Shown here in pieces: positions 1-10,900 of a stretch of 32,500 nucleotides of DNA. The stretch covers positions 1 through 32,500 of the forward strand of contig JACVTC010000008.1 in assembly GCA_016946835.1 (NCBI GenBank), given 5' to 3'. The number at the start of each line of letters is the position of its first letter. The first letter of the stretch is position 1. The notes under the pieces were generated by a model. That model was not told where the DNA came from. It did not search any database and was given only the letters and a program-made list of their open reading frames with translations. The stretch comes from Neocallimastix lanati (nom. inval.). Its lineage: Eukaryota > Neocallimastigomycota > Neocallimastigomycetes > Neocallimastigales > Neocallimastigaceae. A program made the position numbers and the translations under genes.

Positions 1-15
1 CCTTAAACTTATTAA
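1..15 (+). repeat. 3' end of the 5' LTR of element 1
   Basis: The first 15 bases (CCTTAAACTTATTAA) are repeated exactly at 6255-6269, the right end of the 3' LTR. Only this tip of the 5' LTR is in the window. It is followed almost directly by a primer-binding-site-like sequence. Confidence 0.75.
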
Positions 16-16
16 G

Positions 17-25
17 TGGTGGAGA
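17..25 (+). other. primer-binding site of element 1 (candidate)
   Basis: TGGTGGAGA begins one or two bases after the LTR end and starts with the TGG expected for pairing with a tRNA CCA end. The same nine bases occur just inside the 5' LTR of element 2. The primer tRNA would end in TCTCCA before its CCA tail. I cannot name it. Confidence 0.55.
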
Positions 26-95
26 ACCTCATTCTACTCCCGGGAAAGCAAATTCCTTGAACATTTTTTTATTATTACATTTTTAAACCCATTTC

Positions 96-959
96 TTGTA
101 TTTCAAAATGAGTAGTAGTTCTAGTAAATCTGTTAAAGATGACTATGAAAAGGCTTCTAATATGGCAAAGGATATTGAAGCTTTAGGTGCCAAGAACACA
201 AAATTTTTCAGATGGAAAATGGAACTGGAAGACATTTTCGAAGATCTTAATCTATCTGAAAAAGAAAAGAAAAGAATCAGTATTTCTACTACCACCGGCA
301 AATTAAAAGAGTCTTGTACAAATATTTACTTTCAGAACAAAAAGTTATCCTTTGAGGAGTTTACTTCAAAGATTGAAAAATTAATTGATAATGGTAAATC
401 ATCAATTAAGAACCTTTCAAAACTCGAAAATATTAAAATTTCTAATTTAACAGTTAATGAATTTAACAGTGAATATAGTGACTTGCTACATGGAATATCT
501 GATAGAGACAAACCATCTGTTGAAAGACAGATATTCCTGTACACTAAAGCCTTTAAAAGAAGAACACCAATTTTAATATTCTTTAAATAAACAACCAAAA
601 TCCTTAGAAGATGCCATGAATTATGCTTTAAAAGCTGAAGAAACCATTAATGAATATGAGAGTGACGACGAAAGTGATTTTTACAAATCTAAAAAGAGAA
701 CCAACCTTTTCAAGAAGAAGACAGTCAAATTCTAATAACTCAAGACTTTTCGAAAATAAAGACAAGAATGAAAAATCAAAACAATCAAAAGAAGAATCCG
801 ATTTAGAAGCCCTCACCAAGAGTTTTGCCGAAATGAAGATTCATGTATGTCATCGTTGTAATCAGAAAGGTCACGAAGAACGCTATTGTCCTAACGAAAT
901 GGACTGATCTCAACAAAGCTATTGCTTCTATTCTATCCTTACAAGACCATTTAAACTAA
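96..959 (+). pseudogene. gag of element 1, frameshifted
   Basis: The ATG at 96 opens a 164-codon frame resembling a retrotransposon capsid region, lysine- and glutamate-rich. The coding signal then moves to the +1 frame at about 575 (the part with the KSLEDAMNYALKAEE-like stretch) and again at about 700-735. The next segment ends in a zinc knuckle with the spacing C-x2-C-x4-H-x4-C (CHRCNQKGHEERYC, 849-890). A third +1 change near 900 restores the first frame, which ends at TAA 957-959 directly after a slippery heptamer. Three changes in the same direction look like three single-base insertions, either decay or homopolymer errors. The product would be the structural protein of a virus-like particle. 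Confidence 0.8.
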
Positions 960-1004
960 TTAAGGGAAGTTCTCAATCTTCCCACCATATAAATAAAATT
1001 GAGA
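950..1004 (+). promoter_or_regulatory. -1 ribosomal frameshift signal between gag and pol of element 1
   Basis: TTTAAAC at 950-956 sits in the gag frame as CAT TTA AAC and is followed at once by the gag stop TAA. After a 7-nt spacer (957-963) comes stem 1, GGGAAG 964-969 with CTTCCC 978-983, closing an 8-nt loop. Seven loop bases, TCTCAAT 971-977, are perfectly complementary to ATTGAGA 998-1004, 14 nt past stem 1. This makes an H-type pseudoknot. UUUAAAC is a known efficient -1 slippery heptamer. Use of the site is inferred from its position and from the matching signal in element 2. Confidence 0.85.
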
Positions 1005-4000
1005 CCTTCTCGGATAATGATACAGACACTGATGATAACTATTATGACTCAAAGGTCGATTATAAAAATCATAAAAATATGTTAGAAGATCACATGACTA
1101 AAAATTTAGAAAAAAAAATTTTCAAAATGATTTTTACCAATCAGAAAATGAGTATTCTTCAGAAAATTCTGATATTCTTGATTCTGATGATTCTACCACA
1201 GATCACGTGACTTCTTCAACCAATAAAAATGATATCAAAAACCTTATCTACGCTATCAAGAGAAAAGTTTCTGAAACAAATTTTGAGAAAGATCACGTGA
1301 GTAATAAAAATAGTATAAACAAAATATGTCACGTGATGTAGTTGTACCCAAGAAGAGAAGGAACCTTAAAGAAAGTGCACTTCCTATCAGCACAAAGGCC
1401 ACTCAATTGTTAGCACAACAAGAAAATCACGATATCGGAACATATAAACACAATAATTACCGTGGTGACAATACTACTAAAAATAATAACACTGAAAGAC
1501 TTAACATTCTAGACACGTCAATAATCAGTGGGAAAAACATTACTAGTGCCAAAAAGAAGAATAAAGAAATTAGAAATAAAAGAAGACTTGGACCTGATGA
1601 AGTAAATAAATCTTCAACAACTTTAGAAGACCCTCCAGACATTGAAATTGATGGCAACAAAACAAAAAGTAATTATTACGACTTCCTTAGAACCATCCTA
1701 ATGTTAGACAATAGGAAAGAATACGACCTATTTGATGCCCTTAATAATACTAACGCGGGAATCACGTTCGCTCAGTTATTCGCAGTAAGTCCACTCCTTA
1801 GACGGCTATGTATCAAAGGTCTTAAATTAAATCCTAATGATATAAGGAAAATCAATTCTGTTCACCATGTGAATATAAATGAAAACGATAGTGATTTCCT
1901 TATTAATATCTTTAAGAATATAAATTCAGAACCTTCCGATGATTCAAAGGCTCATCAATACCCTGTTGAAAACCCCAAAGACAATATTAAAAGAATTAAT
2001 GTACTTGGTAAAGCTGGCATTGCTTCCGTTATTGGTTCAGTTGACAAAAATATGGTTAAAGTCCTTGTCGATACGGGTTCTGAAGCTAATGTTATAACTA
2101 CTTCCTTCTTTAAAATTATTGCAAAGAACCATAAAGTCCTTAAACTAGAAAGAAATTATTTCAAGGTTGCCGGAAAACAGATTATTTCCTCAGATCAGGT
2201 CGTCCATCTATGTTTAAAATTTGAAAATTTAGATATTAATGTTCCTTTCTACATTTTAGATGATGATGACACTTCTTACGATATTATTATTGGTCGCCAA
2301 GTTCATAAGGATTATCGTTTATATATTGATCCTGACGACGATGCCTTATACAAAAAAACTGATTCTGGACCAGTTCTTGTTGCCCATCCTACGGATATTA
2401 CTATTCCTGGAAACAGATTATACAGAATCTCTATATGTAATAGTACTAATGAACTACTTACTCTTTCAAAACGTTCAGATAATGATATTGAACTTAAAAA
2501 TATTGATAACAAAAAATTAAATAATTTAATTAATGAATATAAAGATGTTTTAATCAATTCTATTGATGATGTTTCTGTCGCTAAAGCTGAACCACACTCC
2601 ATTGAACTAACAAACAATAAACCAATTAAAATGAGACCTTATAAAACCTCTTTAGAACAATCTAATGCTCTCAAAGAAGAAATTATAAAACTGTTGAAGC
2701 ATGGATTAATTGAACCGTCACACTCACCATGGTCTTTTCCCGTTATTCTCGTAAGAAAGAAAAATGGTAAATGGCGTATGTGTGTAGATTACAGAAGGTT
2801 AAATCAAATCACTATCAAAGACGCATATGCATTACCCTTTATTGATGAACTATTAGAATCAGTATTCGGTGCTAAATATTTTTCTGCTATTGATCTCTTC
2901 TCTGGTTTTCATCAAATTCCAATGAATCCTAGGGATATTGAAAAAACTGCCTTTACAACCAAATACGGTAACTTCAATTTTAAAGTTATGCCATTCGGAT
3001 TAACCAACGCTCCTGCAACATTTCAAAGAGAAATGAATCGAATTCTTATGCCTCTCATTGGTGTCTGCTTGTTTGTTTACATGGACGATATTCTTGTATA
3101 TTCTCCCACGTTGGAACAACACTTAAAGGATTTAGAAAAACTTTTTAAAATCCTTCGTGACAATAAATTTTCTATCAATATTGATAAATGTTCTTTTTGT
3201 AAGCATTCTGTTGAAGTTTTAGGTCATATGCTTACTGGTGAAGGTATTAAACCTGTTCCTTCAAAAGTTTTAGCCATCATGTCCTGGGACATACCTAAAG
3301 ATGTTTCTCAGCTTCGTTCTTTCCTCGGACTTATTAGTTATTATCGTAAGTTTATTCCTAACTTCGCTGGTTTCTCTAATTGTTTATATAAACTTACAAG
3401 TCCCAAAGTTCCTTTTGTATGGACTAATATTCATTCTGAAGCTTTCGAAAATCTTAAAAAGGCAATTTGTTCCAATTCTGTGCTTAAATATCCTGACCCA
3501 AACCGTCCACTTATTATTCGTACAGACGCGTCCTCGTATGCAGTCGGTGCTGTTCTTTTACAAATTCAAGACTCGTCCAAGTTAGAATTTCCAATTTATT
3601 GTGTTAGTCGTTGTCTCAAAAATGCTGAAACTAGATACTCAGTTACGGAAAAAGAAGGTATTGCCGTTATTTTCGCTTTAAAAAAATTTCGTTCTTATAT
3701 CTCTGCTTCTCCCTTTCCTGTAAAACTTTTTACTGATCATAAACCTCTTGTAGGTTTCTTTTATAACAGTATTCCTAATAAAGATCGTCATTTTAGATGG
3801 ATTGCCATTTTTAACGAATTTCGAGTTGACCTTATTTATGATAAGGGTAAGAATAACGTTTTCGCTGATGCTCTTTCTCGTATTCCCTCTTCACAACATT
3901 TGAAAATTAATACCATTCACTCTATTCTTAGTAATGATGAAAGTAATGACGTTTCCTCATTTGCTCCTCCTAAAATATTAGAATATGTTAAAAAGAATTA

Positions 4001-5116
4001 CTCATTTTATGATGGTTCTCTTGTTTTTCATGACAAATCTGGGAAACTCCTTAAAGTTATTGAAGATGAGGATGTTAAATCTTCTCTAATCCGTAAAGCT
4101 CATCTTGTAGGCCATGAAGGTGTAGAAAAAACACTTTCTAGGTTGAAAGAAGCTTATTACTGGCCTGGTATGTATAAAGATATTGATAAATGTGTTAAAT
4201 CATGCTTACGTTGTCAATGCTACCGTCCAAAACCGATTACTAAAAATCTTTCAAATATTCCCACTCCAGTCGAAAGACCATTTGTTAGAGTTGGCCTTGA
4301 CATAGTTGGTCCTCTCCCTATTACAAATAAAGGAAACCAATATATAATTGTACTCGTAGACTATACAACAAAATGGGTTGAGGCTATGCCACTAAAAAAT
4401 ATTGAAAGTCAAGACGTAATATATTTTTAAAGGATGTCTTTGCAAGACACGGTGTTCCAGAAATAATTGTAACTGATAATGGTTCGCAGTTTTCATCTGA
4501 TATTACAAAAACAATGATAGACTTATATGGTTCATGGGTACAATTTGTAGCTCCACATCATCCTGAAGCTAATGGACAGGTAGAAAATAGAAACAGAGAA
4601 ATAATTAAAATACTAAGACACCTTTGTTTCAATCAAGAAAATTGGGATGATTATATTCCTGCTTCTTTATGGGCTCTTCGTACTACAAGATCTAGTGTTA
4701 CTGGATTCAGTAGTTTCGAACTTCTCTATGGAAGGAAAGATTTATGGCCTCTTAGTGTAGTAATTTCCGATATCAACAAAGCTAAAAACGAAACTAATGA
4801 AGAATACAATTTAAGAAGATTCATTTTACATCAAAAATGGGTTAAAGAAGCTATGGAAAATATTAAAAAAGCTCATGCCTACTGGTCACAAAGAAGTAAA
4901 GCAAGAGATAATATGAATCATAAATATAAGCCAGGAGATTTAGTGCTTGTTCGCTACATAGGAAGAAAAAAATTAGATCCATTTTTCTTAGGACCATATA
5001 AAGTTTTAAAAGCATCAAAATATAATACCTTAGTTCTAGAAACAATTGACACACATAAAATTTTAGAACGTAACATACATATAAAAAATGTCAAACCGTA
5101 CTTAGTATCAATATAA
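960..5116 (+). pseudogene. pol polyprotein of element 1 (protease, RT, RNase H, integrase), frameshifted
   Basis: After the frameshift site an acidic, serine/asparagine-rich linker (960-1330) changes frame near a run of A at about 1110-1118 and again near 1326. The long open frame 1326-4430 (1034 codons) follows. Counted from its ATG, it holds an aspartic protease with DTGS at about residue 249, a reverse transcriptase with YMDD at about 585, RNase H (DASSYAVGAVLLQ; TDHKPLVGF; ADALSR) and the integrase HHCC finger (HLVGHEG with CLRCQ). The first catalytic Asp is in VGLDIVGPLP. The frame stops at 4428-4430 in a short T run. The rest of integrase, with the TDNG Asp, the HHPEANGQVEN Glu and a GPYK motif, continues in the -1 frame to 5116. 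One missing T would explain this break. No chromodomain is seen. Confidence 0.9.
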
Positions 5117-5182
5117 AAAAAAATAATAATAAATAAAAATAAATTTTAAATTGAAATTACTTTTGAGATCATTTTATTTTTT

Positions 5183-5219
<37 letters not shown>

Positions 5220-5356
5220 ATATCCAATATTATCAGAAACTTATATTTTTATTTGAAAATTTCAGTAATATTATTATAAATTAATAAAATATCCTTATTA
5301 ATATCAATTATTTCATCAATAATACATTTATATGAAAACAAGACAAAACAAAACAG

Positions 5357-5387
<31 letters not shown>

Positions 5388-5623
5388 AATTTATTATTAA
5401 AATTATTTCATTTATTTTTTTAATTTTTTTATTATTATATTTTTATAAAAAAAAAAAAAAAAAATTTTTTATTATTAAAATTATTTCATTTATTTTTTAA
5501 TTTTTTTTTACTATATTTTTATAAAAAAAAAAAAAAATTTTTTTAAATTTTAACAACCTTAAATTTATATTTTTCCTTATTATTATTATTTATTATTCTT
5601 TTCAGATATAAGTTATATCTTAT
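5117..5623 (+). other. 3' untranslated region of element 1, low complexity
   Basis: No gene is seen. The stretch between the pol stop and the polypurine tract holds A runs at about 5187-5217 and 5359-5385. It also has two similar blocks of about 90 bp (about 5386-5455 and 5463-5535), each an ATTTATTATT-A-rich segment ending in an A run. This looks like a short tandem duplication within the element. Confidence 0.5.
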
Positions 5624-5633
5624 GGGAGGAAAA
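5624..5633 (+). other. polypurine tract of element 1
   Basis: GGGAGGAAAA is an uninterrupted purine run in otherwise AT-mixed sequence and lies directly before the 3' LTR start (TTGATAAAT). This is the expected plus-strand primer position. Confidence 0.7.
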
Positions 5634-5635
5634 CT

Positions 5636-6269
5636 TGATAAATAATAATAATATATATTAAGAAATAGTAAAAGATTTTATAATATTTTAAATATTAAAA
5701 TAATTAAATAATAATAACTTAATAATAATCTTGTTCATAATATTAAATAATTATAATAATTTTTATTATTATAATAATATTATTTAATAATAATATTTAT
5801 ATACATTTGATTGGAAAATATAGTTACACCAACTATAATAATAATATAAATATAAAATTTTTTATATGGAATAATTAGTTCTTTAGAAATTAATTTATAA
5901 AATAATTATGAAATTTATTAAGAGAATTTATTTAGAAAAATAATGAATTATAACAATTAAAAATATTTCTCAACGTTGTATAATCAACTATAAAAATATT
6001 AAATAAAAATTATTATTATAACAAATATATAAAGTTATAAACTATATTATTTATATTATAGTATTTAACTATTTTAATTATTTATAAAAAGAATTATAAT
6101 ATTTAATATATAGATTAAATATTATATAAATTTTTAATAAAACATTTTTTTAAAATAATTAAGTAAATTTAAATATTAAATATCGGTAAAACTTGTTAAA
6201 ATAAAACAAGGTAAAACGATATAAAATAAGTTTAAGAAAATAAAATAAATAATACCTTAAACTTATTAA
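5636..6269 (+). repeat. 3' LTR of element 1
   Basis: It starts TGATAA after the polypurine tract and ends with the 15-mer also found at 1-15. The length is about 634 bp. The tips form an imperfect inverted pair (TTGATAA against TTATTAA). It shares its first bases (CTTGATAA across the boundary) with the LTR of element 2 in coding orientation, but not its body. The start is uncertain by one or two bases because the other LTR is outside the window. Confidence 0.65.
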
Positions 6270-7063
6270 ATTTTGGTATGGTTCATATAATTTTAGGAAT
6301 ATAATAATAATTAACACAAATAATAAAATTACAATAAAAAAAATAATTTGTTTTAAAATCAATATTTATTTATTTAAATTTATAAAAGAAAAATAATAAT
6401 ATAATTATTTATTTAATAAAAAGAAAGTTATTGATTATATTTTATTTCACTAAAATTACATGTATTTATATTTTTTTATCAAATTAAAATTTGTAAAGCC
6501 TAACTATTTTTTTAATAAACTAATTACTAATTATTTTTATAAATAAAACATTTAAATTGAAATTGAATTATTATTTTAGTTAATAATATTATTGTTATAA
6601 ATAGTAGTTATATATTATTGAATTATTAATTATTTAATAATAGTTTAATACTAATATATATAAAATAAAAATAAAGAGATTATACAGAATATTTTATTGT
6701 GGTTTAGTTAAATTTAGTAATTAAAAATAAATTTAAATTGATAACGAAAATTTTAATAACTAATTAAATAGATTTGATTATTTTCAATATAACATAATAC
6801 AAAAGAAATATAATATTAATATATTAAGTGGGCAAGGACAATATTCTTGGTTAAAGATTTTTAATACATTATAATGGAATCGGATCGATAATTCAAAAAG
6901 GAATTATAAGTTAATTAGTGATTTATTAACTTAAGATTTCTATTTAGTAATATTTGAAGAATATTGGAAAGTTCCAATTATATAGAATAGAATAATCTAT
7001 AAGGTTAGAATAATTTATATTATTCTAGCACAATTAGTATTATTTGTTCATTCTGTATTAATT
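6270..7063. other. AT-rich spacer between the two retrotransposons, no gene
   Basis: No open frame with coding character is seen. The last 230 bases (about 6830-7063) are slightly richer in G and C and could be an old decayed LTR or the original tRNA upstream flank. I could not match them to either element. Before element 2 inserted, this DNA lay directly upstream of the tRNA-Leu gene. Confidence 0.5.
7060..7063. repeat. target-site duplication of element 2, left copy (AATT)
   Basis: AATT directly precedes the LTR terminus TGTTAAGG, and AATT directly follows the other LTR at 15066-15069. Four bases of A/T are weak evidence alone, but both copies abut TG...CA ends exactly. Confidence 0.65.
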
Positions 7064-7367
7064 TGTTAAGGTTTTAGAGAATTAAATAAAAATAAAGTAA
7101 GGAAACACAAATTTTATTTATTTATTTATTATTTTTATTTATAAATTTATTTGATTTTATTTGATGATATTTAAAAATTAGTAGCAAAATTTACAACTAT
7201 TTATACTTTTTTTTCAAGGCATAAAAGTTGTTCTTGCCACTAAATTACATTTTATTATTATTTTTCTTTTTATATATAAAAACTATTAAATTTAAATTGA
7301 TTTTTATAATCAATTATATAAAATTTAATTATAACAATATAAATAAAATACATTTATAATATTAATA

Positions 7368-7418
<51 letters not shown>

Positions 7419-7905
7419 CTAATCTATCTAAAATATTACTAATAAGAATTTATTTAATTGGCTAAAATTTTTATTACAATCTGTTAAAATATTCAAATAA
7501 AAATAAAAATACTATTCTAATATAAAGGTTTTTAATAAAATAAAATATTTTTCAATATAAAATAAAACATTTCGATATAAAATTTTATAATAAAAAGTTA
7601 AAATATAATATATAAATTTTTAATTATCAATATATAAAAATATTATTAATATAAATTTTCATTATTAATATAAAAAAAATAAGATTTATTATTAATATTG
7701 CTAATATAAGTTTTAAATATATAAAAATATTACTATTAATATAAGATTTAATATAAAAATATAAAGTTTAATATAATTTTTGATTTAATTTTTGATCTTT
7801 GGATTTAAAAATTTATTAAAGTACAAAAATAATAATGTACACATAATGTATTAGAAATAAATCGTAGATTTAATTAAGAATGCATTATTTAGTACATTCT
7901 TATCA
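7064..7905 (-). repeat. 3' LTR of element 2
   Basis: TGTTAAGG...TATCA on the + strand. It is the same as 14224-15065 throughout my line-by-line comparison. It contains a 47-base T run (about 7372-7418), which is poly(A) in the element's sense strand, and an imperfect hairpin at 7178-7243. No clear polypurine run lies next to it at 7906-7923. Confidence 0.95.
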
Positions 7906-7923
7906 AGATGCCCCGACGAAGAC

Positions 7924-10900
7924 TCAAGCTTCTCTGTAAGCGGAGTTAAACTTTACTAAATTTTTAAAGTGAACATTCCTATCGAGTTGCTTTCCAGTCT
8001 TCTGATCGATTAAGGTTGCCGTGTTGAATTGAATTTTTAAAATTTTAAATGGTCCATTGTAATATGGTTCTAGCTTAGTGCGGCTAAAGTTTCTAACAAG
8101 AACAAGATCACCAGCTTTTAATTCTTTTCCTTTTTTCATACTTATTTGTTCTTCTCGTCTTGTTGCCCAATACTTGTTAGCATTCTTCACATTTTCGCAT
8201 GCTTCTCTAGTCCATTGATAATGACGAACAAATTTTTCCATTAAAATTTCATCATACGATTTACCTGCATTTTCAATTGTTCTTATGGCTATATCATAAG
8301 GCTGTTGGTCTTCTCTTCCATATACTAATTCAAAACTAGAATGTCCGGTAGCTGTGTTTTTGGTAGTTCGAAGTGCCCATAAAGCAGAAGGTAAAACTTC
8401 ATCCCAATCTTGATTTTTCCTTCCTAATAAACGAAGTAATTTTCCAATTTCTTTATTTCGGTTTTCAGTGAGACCATTGGATTCAGGGTGATAGGTAGCT
8501 ATGAATTTTACATAAACATCATAAAGATCAAGAAAGATTTTAGTCATATCAGAAGTGAATTGGACTCCATTATCTGTAGTAATAACTTGAGGCACACCAT
8601 GTCTTGCAAAAACGTTTATTAAAAATTTAATTATATCAGAGGAAGTTATGTTTTCAGTGGGTTCGGCTTCAACCCATTTGGTAAAGTAATCAACAGTTAC
8701 TATAATATATTGATTATTATTTCTTGTTTTTGGTAACGGTCCTATAATATCTAATCCTAAATGCACAAAGGGACCCTCCACTTTAGTTGGATGGTTTTCG
8801 GTTGGTTCTGGATATGGTTGAGGACGATTTAATTGGCATTTTTCACAATTACTAACAATTCTTTTGATATCTTTAATCATATGATTCCAATAAAAGTTTT
8901 TCTTAAGTCTTTGATATGTTTTGTAATATCCTTCGTGGCCAATATTATGAGCTTCTAAAATTAATTTAAACCTTTCATTTTCGTCCGTTATTAATTTTCT
9001 ATAATTTCCATTGTCGATAAAGTAATCTTCACCATCAATAACAGTAAACTTTTCATTAATAAATTCCTTTATAACCTTAGATAATAATTCTTCATTATTT
9101 CCATTAGTAATTTTTGTTAATAATATCTTTCTCTCTTCCTTACTTTTCATTCTTGAAAGAGCATCAGCTAACACATTCTTTTTGCCTGATTCATATTTTA
9201 TATTAATTCCAAGCATACTAGCGGTTAGACACCATCTTGTTTGCCTTGCATTCAAAGGTTCTTTATTCTTAAATAAACCAACTAATGGTTTATGATCTGT
9301 GTAAATAGTTGTAGGTAATGGATTTCCTTCAATATAAGATTTAAATTTAGTCATACAGTAAAATAAAGCTGTTCCTTCCAAATCTGTGATACCATAATTC
9401 TTTTCAGTTTTCTTCAAACTTCTACTTATAAAGTGTATTGGATGCTCCTTACCGGTTTCTTCTTCTTTTTGTAAAAGAACTCCACCAATTCCATTATACG
9501 AAGCATCAGTTCTAATGATAAAAGGTTTGTCAAATGACGGAAATTTTAGAATAGGTGCATTGATTAATTTTTCTTTTAGGAGTTCAAAGCTTTCTTGTTG
9601 TTCTTTATTCCATTCATATTTAGTATTCTTTTTCAATAATTTACATAAAGGTGAGGTAATTTGAGCATATTTAGGGATAAAGTCACGATAATACCCTATT
9701 GCTCCTAGAAATGATCTTAATTCATGAATTGATGAAGGGGCTTCCCACTTCTTAATAGCTGTTATTTTACTTTCCATGGGACTTAATCCTTTAGTAGTAA
9801 GTTTGTGACCTAATACATCAACTTCAGTTTGAAGAAAATGGCACTTTTCAATATTAATTTTTAACTTGTTTTCTTTAAATACTTCTAATACTTGTTTAAT
9901 ATGAATTAAATGTTCTTCGATACTTTTTGAATAGATCAAAACATCATCAATAAATACATAAACAAATTCACCAATAAAAGGGAATAAAATTTTATTCATT
10001 TCTCTTTGGAAGGTTGAGGGAGCTCCAGTAAGTCCAAAAGGCATAACCTTAAATTGATAATTTCCAAACTTAGTAGTGAAAGTGGTTACTTCAACGCTTT
10101 CTTCATCCATTAAGATTTGGTGAAAACCAGAAAATAAATCAAGAGTTGTAAATATTTTAGATCCTCCGAGACTATCAAAAATTTCATCTATATATGGAAC
10201 TGAATAAGAATCTTTTTCTGTCATATCATTGACTTTTCGGTAGTCAATACACAAGCGCCACTTTCCATTGTGTTTTAGAATGAGTACTACTGGAGATGAC
10301 CATTCTGAACAGGATGGTTCTATCAATCCTTTCTTAATAAGCTTTGTAAGTTCTTCTTTTAAGATATCTGATTTTAATTTAGTTAACCTATAACTTCTTA
10401 ATTTTACTGGCTTTGCATTTGCTTTCAAACGGATCTTATGTGGTGAAAGTTTAGAAGGAGTTAGTTCTTCTGTTGAAGTGGCAACTATGTCAATCATTTC
10501 TTTGAGAATTTTAATAATTTGTTCTTTATAATCTTTATTTAAGGTACTTAAAAATTCATCACTCTCAATAAATTCCATTGGAGTTAATTCCTTTATAATT
10601 TCCTTTTCATTATTCGTTTCTTTAACTTTTCTAATAGTGCAAATTATACTTTCTTCATCATAATATTGATTATTTATTTTAGCTATTTCTTCGTATTCAC
10701 TTTCTGACAAAAGTTTACATAAACTGTTTAAGGTCGGATGAATAAATAAACAATGATCGATTTGAGTTTTAAAGTTTATTAACATATCATAAAATGAGTC
10801 TTCTTTCTCAATAATTCTAAAGTCCGCATTAAATTCATAATTATTAATTTTTACTGGTAATTGAACAATAATTCCTTCCGAGTATTCTTCATCTTGTGTT

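Larger units (their letters stand above)
1..6269 (+). mobile_element. Ty3/gypsy LTR retrotransposon, element 1 (5' LTR cut by window edge, coding region frameshifted)
   Basis: The order is end of 5' LTR, primer-binding site, gag with a CCHC knuckle, pol (protease, reverse transcriptase, RNase H, integrase), polypurine tract and 3' LTR. Integrase after RNase H is the Ty3/gypsy order. The 15 bases at 1-15 recur at 6255-6269, which marks the ends of the two LTRs. Gag and pol need several frame changes to be read through, so this copy is probably inactive unless the indels are assembly errors in homopolymers. The opposite element at 7064-15065 is a related but clearly diverged family member. No target duplication can be checked because the left flank is outside the window. 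Confidence 0.9.

Noticed and set aside
6826-6840. TATTAAGTGG resembles the LTR/primer-binding junction at 8-19.
   Set aside because: Only about ten bases match and the following bases differ. It is not enough to call a relict element.
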